DNA of 64,000 bases from Candidatus Enterococcus ferrettii (lineage in GTDB: Bacteria; Bacillota; Bacilli; Lactobacillales; Enterococcaceae). The position numbers were made by a program, and so were the translations under genes. Shown here in pieces: positions 60,070 to 64,000 of this stretch (positions are counted from its first letter, which is position 1; each line of letters begins with the position of its first letter). The notes beneath the pieces were generated by a model, which worked only from the letters and a program-made list of their open reading frames with translations, ran no database searches and was not told where the DNA came from. Where the stretch lies: assembly GCF_017377655.1 (NCBI RefSeq), contig NZ_JAFREL010000007.1, forward strand, positions 1 to 64,000, written 5' to 3'.

Positions 60070-61353
60070 ATGAGAGCGAAAAAATATGTATTATCCTTAG
60101 TAACCGTATACTTGTGTTACTTTACACATGGTATGCAAGCACTTATTCTTAGTCAGAACATGCCTTATTTTTATGAAAAATGGGGATATACTGATGCAAC
60201 AGCAGGAGCTGCTGCGGTTTCATTAGCAATTACTGCAACTGGTTTTGGTAAATTTATTTCAGTTTGGATCGGTGGAGAAATTTCTGATAAAATTGGTCGG
60301 AAAAAAATGGCCATCGGCGGAGCAATTCTTTACATCATCTGTTTTGCAGGATTATTGCTTAGTCCAAGTATGATGGTTGCATCTGTTTGTGCATTTATGG
60401 CTGGTGTCGCTACTTCTGGTTTCTGGGATGCTTCATTGTATCCTGCAGTGCAAGAAGCAGCACCTAAATATGCAGGCTCTGCATTAATTGGAATCAAGCT
60501 TTTTGTATCATTGGGTGGAATCTTCTATCCATTGATGGTTGTTAACTTTACCGAAATGGGTTCTCCTCAAATGAACGTAATCATTCCATTAGTACTATCC
60601 GTTGCTTGTCTAGTACTAGCCGCGCTTTCACCTTTTGTGTACGATGATTTGATGAAGGGGAGCGGGGATTCAAAAGATGGCAACCATGCGGATGCGATCA
60701 AAAAAGAAATTGACGATGCGAAAGCAAAATTGTTGATAAAACCAAACACACTAGTAAACTTTATCACCATGTTCTACGCTTTCCTATGTATGTTCATCAT
60801 GTATGGTGCACAACAATATACAAAGGCATTTGGTTTAAGCAATGCGGGACTTTCTGAGATTCAAGCAGCAGGTTTAACTTCGATTTATACCTTTGGTGGA
60901 ATTATCGCGGTTGTCTTTTGGGCAATCATGATGGGTAAGCTTCGTTGGAACCCATTAAAAGTATTGGTAATCGATTCTATCTTCACTGCTTTGGCTTTGG
61001 CAATTGTGTTGATCATTCGTCATCCAGCAGTCATTTACATCAGTATTGCAGCACTTGGATTCTTTGCTTCAGGTGGCGCGCTGCAAACTGGTTTGGGTGT
61101 ACGCCAAATGTTTTGTCCTGGACCTAAGGGAAGAAACACCGGGATTTACTATACATTCATGGGATTTGCAAGTACATTCCTACCGTTCATCGTTTCTGCA
61201 ATGACTCGTTCAGTTGGAGAAACTCGGGCAGTATACTTGATGATGATTCTGCTTTTAGCAGCAGCAGTTATTGCAACTGTGATGATGTTCTACCTAGTAG
61301 GACAACACAAAAAAGTCTTTGGCTATGGCGCATTCGAACGTCTGCGTGATTAA
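60070..61353 (+). CDS. MFS transporter, shikimate/quinate uptake candidate
   Basis: The 427-residue major-facilitator protein has twelve helices. The MFS signature between helices 2 and 3 is GGEISDKIGRKKMAIG (about 68-83). A central cytoplasmic loop (about 190-225) is charged. I chose ATG 60070 because GAGGAGAG lies 6 nt upstream; the ATG at 60040 adds ten residues atypical of the family. Following the dehydratase and dehydrogenase genes, uptake of shikimate or quinate is the natural role, as for QuiA-type transporters. The substrate is inferred from context only. Confidence 0.83.
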   Translation: MRAKKYVLSLVTVYLCYFTHGMQALILSQNMPYFYEKWGYTDATAGAAAVSLAITATGFGKFISVWIGGEISDKIGRKKMAIGGAILYIICFAGLLLSPSMMVASVCAFMAGVATSGFWDASLYPAVQEAAPKYAGSALIGIKLFVSLGGIFYPLMVVNFTEMGSPQMNVIIPLVLSVACLVLAALSPFVYDDLMKGSGDSKDGNHADAIKKEIDDAKAKLLIKPNTLVNFITMFYAFLCMFIMYGAQQYTKAFGLSNAGLSEIQAAGLTSIYTFGGIIAVVFWAIMMGKLRWNPLKVLVIDSIFTALALAIVLIIRHPAVIYISIAALGFFASGGALQTGLGVRQMFCPGPKGRNTGIYYTFMGFASTFLPFIVSAMTRSVGETRAVYLMMILLLAAAVIATVMMFYLVGQHKKVFGYGAFERLRD

Positions 61354-61369
61354 TAAATAAATTTTTTTT

Positions 61370-61408
61370 GGAGGAACAACTATTTTTTTATTGAAAATAG
61401 TTGCCTCC
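61370..61408 (+). terminator. Terminator of the shikimate operon
   Basis: GGAGG and CAACTATTTT (61370-61386) pair with AAAATAGTTG and CCTCC (61394-61408), with a two-base bulge. A T-rich tail follows. Confidence 0.65.
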
Positions 61409-61480
61409 TTGTTTTGCTATATAAATGAATACAGGAAAAATGTATCTAGGACAGATACTAGGTTATTTTAGGGGGTCCCT

Positions 61481-62809
61481 ATGGATATTATTATTGGAAT
61501 ATTGCTCATTTGTTCCTTCGCAGGAATGGTTACATATTGTATAAAGGGTCATAATTTGATGATCGGCTTTTTCATTATGGCAACAATTTGGACATTTCTG
61601 CCAATTATTGGCAATATGCTTTCACCAAATGCGGCTTTCGATGGATTAACCGTCAACGACATGCTGCGACAAGTTTATCAAACAGCTCCAGAAAAATATG
61701 GTGCTTCCGTAATGAACATTTTTTTGGGTGCTTTTTTTGGTCGAATTTTATTGGACACAGGAATAGCAGCTACGATTATTCGAAAAAGTGTGGAATTAGG
61801 TGGGGATAACCCAGCAATCATTTTAGCTATTGTGAATGTAATCAGCGGCTTTATCTTTACCTCTATGACTGGAGGAGGATCAGTTATCGCGATTGCAGTC
61901 ATTGTATTGCCTATCTTGTTTTCGATTGGTATTCCGAAGGTTATTGCGTTCTTCTCTTTTACTGGTTCGGTAGCCGCAGGGATCTTTCTGAATCCAATTA
62001 ATTTTGGTCAATATTCGGCGTTTTTCTTAAACTCCAATGGAGGAGCCGAGTACACCTATAATGACTATTTTCCGTTTGGGATGCTAGCATTTGCTGTAAT
62101 GATTGTCATTGTATCAGTCGCATCAATGTTCTACTTAAAAATGGAAAGCTTAACCTATTCATGGGCAGCAACTAAGAATGTTGAAGTAGTAGATGCACCA
62201 GGAATTTCTTTAATCACGCCTTTTTTACCGGTTGTTGGGGTCATTGTATTTAAACTGCCGGTCATTCTTTGCTTCATTATTGCAAGTATCTATGGTCTAT
62301 GGGTATGTGGTGGACTAAAAGGAAGTTTTAGGGATATTTCTCGTACCATTTCTCGTATTTTTACGGAGGGTGTAAAAGACATGTCAGCCTTGATTGCTTT
62401 TTGGATTACATTGGCGATGTTTAATGATGCAGCTGTTTATGCGGCACCTTATTTTCAAACGATTATCGGGGGAATTATTCCTATTTCGCCGTTGGCTTTA
62501 TGTATCATGTTTGGTATTCTAGCACCACTAACATGGTTTAAGGGTCCTCTTTCTTTAATCGGGTCAGGAGCTGCTTTACTAGCGGTAGTTAGTCAAACAA
62601 CCAACTATCCGACAACTTTCTTGTATCCATTGTTTGCTTCCGTATTAATTGGGATGGCACATTTTGATATTACAATTTCTTGGAATGCGTGGGGACTTGG
62701 ATTTAATCGAATTAACAGTACAGATTATATGAAGGTGGCGCTGATACCGGGAACTTTAATCGCTTTGGTTTTGGAAATAGCCAACTTTTTCCTTAACAAC
62801 CCTTTATAG
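61481..62809 (+). CDS. Ion-transporter-superfamily permease (CitMHS/GntP-like)
   Basis: The 442 residues form about twelve membrane helices. The repeated GGGSVIAIAVIVLPILFSIG (about 127-146) and the FKGPLSLIGSGAALLAV (about 346-362) segments fit IT-superfamily carriers for citrate, gluconate or dicarboxylates; the exact subfamily is uncertain. A LxxxxGIPKVIAFFSFTGSVA stretch follows the first motif. GGGGGTCCCT precedes ATG 61481. A hydantoinase/oxoprolinase gene starts 25 bp downstream, so the carrier probably brings in its substrate or a related organic acid. Confidence 0.75.
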   Translation: MDIIIGILLICSFAGMVTYCIKGHNLMIGFFIMATIWTFLPIIGNMLSPNAAFDGLTVNDMLRQVYQTAPEKYGASVMNIFLGAFFGRILLDTGIAATIIRKSVELGGDNPAIILAIVNVISGFIFTSMTGGGSVIAIAVIVLPILFSIGIPKVIAFFSFTGSVAAGIFLNPINFGQYSAFFLNSNGGAEYTYNDYFPFGMLAFAVMIVIVSVASMFYLKMESLTYSWAATKNVEVVDAPGISLITPFLPVVGVIVFKLPVILCFIIASIYGLWVCGGLKGSFRDISRTISRIFTEGVKDMSALIAFWITLAMFNDAAVYAAPYFQTIIGGIIPISPLALCIMFGILAPLTWFKGPLSLIGSGAALLAVVSQTTNYPTTFLYPLFASVLIGMAHFDITISWNAWGLGFNRINSTDYMKVALIPGTLIALVLEIANFFLNNPL

Positions 62810-62833
62810 ACTAGAAGTAAGGAGAAAATCGAC

Positions 62834-64000
62834 ATGAAACGACGCGTTCGAATAGGTATAGATGTTGGTGGCACGCATACGAAAGCAGTAGCTATTGACA
62901 ATGATACACAAGAAATTATTGGAAAATCCTCCGTGAAGACGACTCATGATAGTGAGAAGGGTGTGGCTGAAGGAGTAGTAAATTCCTTTTTAAAATGTTT
63001 GTCCGAATTTGACATAGCTGCTGAAGAAGTGGTTTTTGTTGCCCACAGTACAACCCAAGCAACCAATGCATTATTGGAAGGTGACGTAGCAAAAATTGGG
63101 ATCATCAGCACTGCTCGTGGGAAGATGGAAGGCTGGCTGGCTAAACCTCAAACGAATCTAAAGGATATCGATTTAGGGACCGGCAGAAGTATTCATGTTC
63201 TCTCTCGCTTTATTTCTCACAAAGATTTTGATGAAGCAGCAATTTCTAAAAACATTGATGAATTGTTAGCAGAAGGAATTGATGTTTTAGTAGCTTCAGC
63301 AGCTTTTGGGGTAGATAATTTGAGCTTGGAAGAAAAAATTGCAGAGATCGGTAAGCGTAAAGGAGTCCAAGTAACGTTGGCTTCGGAAATGACCAAGCTG
63401 TATGGCTTGTCTCGTCGGACGCGCACTGCAACGATCAATGCATCGATTTTACCTAAGATGCTAGAAACAGCTAATTCAACTGAACAAAGTGTCCGTTCAT
63501 CAGGTGTAGACGTTCCCTTAATGATTATGCGTGGTGACGGTGGACTGATGGATGTTGTTGAAATGAAAAAACGTCCAGTATTAACAATGCTTTCTGGTCC
63601 AGCGGCCAGCGTAATGGGTGCCTTGATGTATTTACGAACGTCAAACGGCATTTATTTCGAAGTTGGAGGAACCTCCACCAACTTGGGTGTAATTAAAAAT
63701 GGTCGTCCGGTGATTGACTACTCAGAAATTTCAGGCCATAAAACCTACGTAAACTCTTTAGATGTTCGCGTGCTGGGGGTAGCCGGAGGAAGTATGATTC
63801 GAGTAAGCAAAAGCGGTGTAAAAGATGTCGGTCCTCGAAGTGCCCACATTGCCGGCTTGGAATACTCAGTATATACTCCTGAAGATGAGATTGTTGATCC
63901 AAAGCTGGAGCTGTTTGCACCAAAACCAGGGGATCCAGAAGATTACGTAGCGATCCGTTTAGCAAGTGGAAAAGCAGTGACTATCACTAATTCCTGTGCA
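62834..64000 (+). CDS. Hydantoinase/oxoprolinase family protein, cut by the window end
   Basis: The frame runs 389 codons to the edge without a stop, so the protein is incomplete at its C terminus. The ATPase loop RIGIDVGGTHTKAVAID (about 6-22) and HSTTQATNALLEG (about 76-88) are followed by YFEVGGTSTNLGVIKNG (about 275-291), the HyuA/oxoprolinase second phosphate motif. It differs clearly from the HyuA-like protein at 41632, so the window has two members. AAGGAG lies about 12 nt before ATG 62834. With the preceding permease it starts a second operon that continues beyond the window. Confidence 0.83.
   Translation, partial: MKRRVRIGIDVGGTHTKAVAIDNDTQEIIGKSSVKTTHDSEKGVAEGVVNSFLKCLSEFDIAAEEVVFVAHSTTQATNALLEGDVAKIGIISTARGKMEGWLAKPQTNLKDIDLGTGRSIHVLSRFISHKDFDEAAISKNIDELLAEGIDVLVASAAFGVDNLSLEEKIAEIGKRKGVQVTLASEMTKLYGLSRRTRTATINASILPKMLETANSTEQSVRSSGVDVPLMIMRGDGGLMDVVEMKKRPVLTMLSGPAASVMGALMYLRTSNGIYFEVGGTSTNLGVIKNGRPVIDYSEISGHKTYVNSLDVRVLGVAGGSMIRVSKSGVKDVGPRSAHIAGLEYSVYTPEDEIVDPKLELFAPKPGDPEDYVAIRLASGKAVTITNSCA

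Overview
The window looks like chromosomal DNA of a low-GC Gram-positive lactic acid bacterium, most likely an Enterococcus. The reasons are a gls24/asp23-amaP stress operon, a protein closely matching enterococcal NADH peroxidase, the AzlCD, GlcU/glucose dehydrogenase and DUF1538 modules, strong AGGAGG ribosome binding sites, and compact operons separated by hairpin-plus-T-run terminators. I saw no rRNA or tRNA genes, no CRISPR array and no prophage. All calls rest on reading the sequence and recalling protein families; no database search was run.

Layout. 1-1744: an IS3-family insertion sequence with orfA/orfB and a frameshift signal, inserted downstream of the gls24 operon (1.8-3.1 kb, minus strand). 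3.3-8.7 kb: a stress-type SDR, an AarF/UbiB kinase, a RelE/ParE-type toxin-antitoxin pair, a quinone oxidoreductase and a UPF0756 membrane protein. 8.85-10.2 kb: NADH peroxidase whose catalytic Cys42 codon is replaced by an in-frame UGA. 10.3-17.4 kb: an aromatic-acid-exporter-like protein, a DUF4097 protein, aldehyde dehydrogenase, a DUF1275 protein, AzlCD and a LacI regulator. 17.5-21.6 kb: a two-component system divergent from a MacB-like ABC protein. 21.7-30.5 kb: M42 peptidase, glucose dehydrogenase with GlcU, small enzymes, and a Fur-box-controlled pair of ABC half-transporters. 30.5-32.4 kb: a decayed mobile-element scar holding a serine-recombinase remnant and a DUF6506 gene. 32.4-34.2 kb: an AbiE-like pair whose nucleotidyltransferase is frameshifted.

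34.2-43.2 kb: GNAT/ACT genes, a DUF554 protein, an APC permease, then a PucR regulator followed by an NCS1 permease, a DUF917 protein and a hydantoinase/oxoprolinase, which together look like a hydantoin (or related cyclic ureide/thiohydantoin) uptake and breakdown unit. 43.4-46.3 kb: GNAT, then a tight operon of two DUF1538 membrane proteins and a P-II-like protein. 46.7-56.9 kb: an orphan AbiEi-like protein, a DUF2922 protein with a long basic tail, a UPF0173 hydrolase, a prolyl-tRNA editing homologue, a SorC regulator, a fructose-6-phosphate aldolase-type transaldolase, Dps, and an Rpn-type nuclease gene next to an internally deleted copy of itself. 57.0-61.4 kb: a LysR regulator divergent from a dehydroshikimate-dehydratase-like TIM barrel, a shikimate dehydrogenase and an MFS transporter, resembling the qui shikimate/quinate modules. 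61.5-64.0 kb: an ion-transporter-type permease and a second hydantoinase/oxoprolinase cut by the window edge.

The most unusual signal is the NADH peroxidase gene. The single in-frame UGA sits exactly at the active-site cysteine position of an otherwise fully open 453-codon frame, which makes a selenocysteine enzyme a serious possibility. A recent Cys-to-stop mutation is the alternative.
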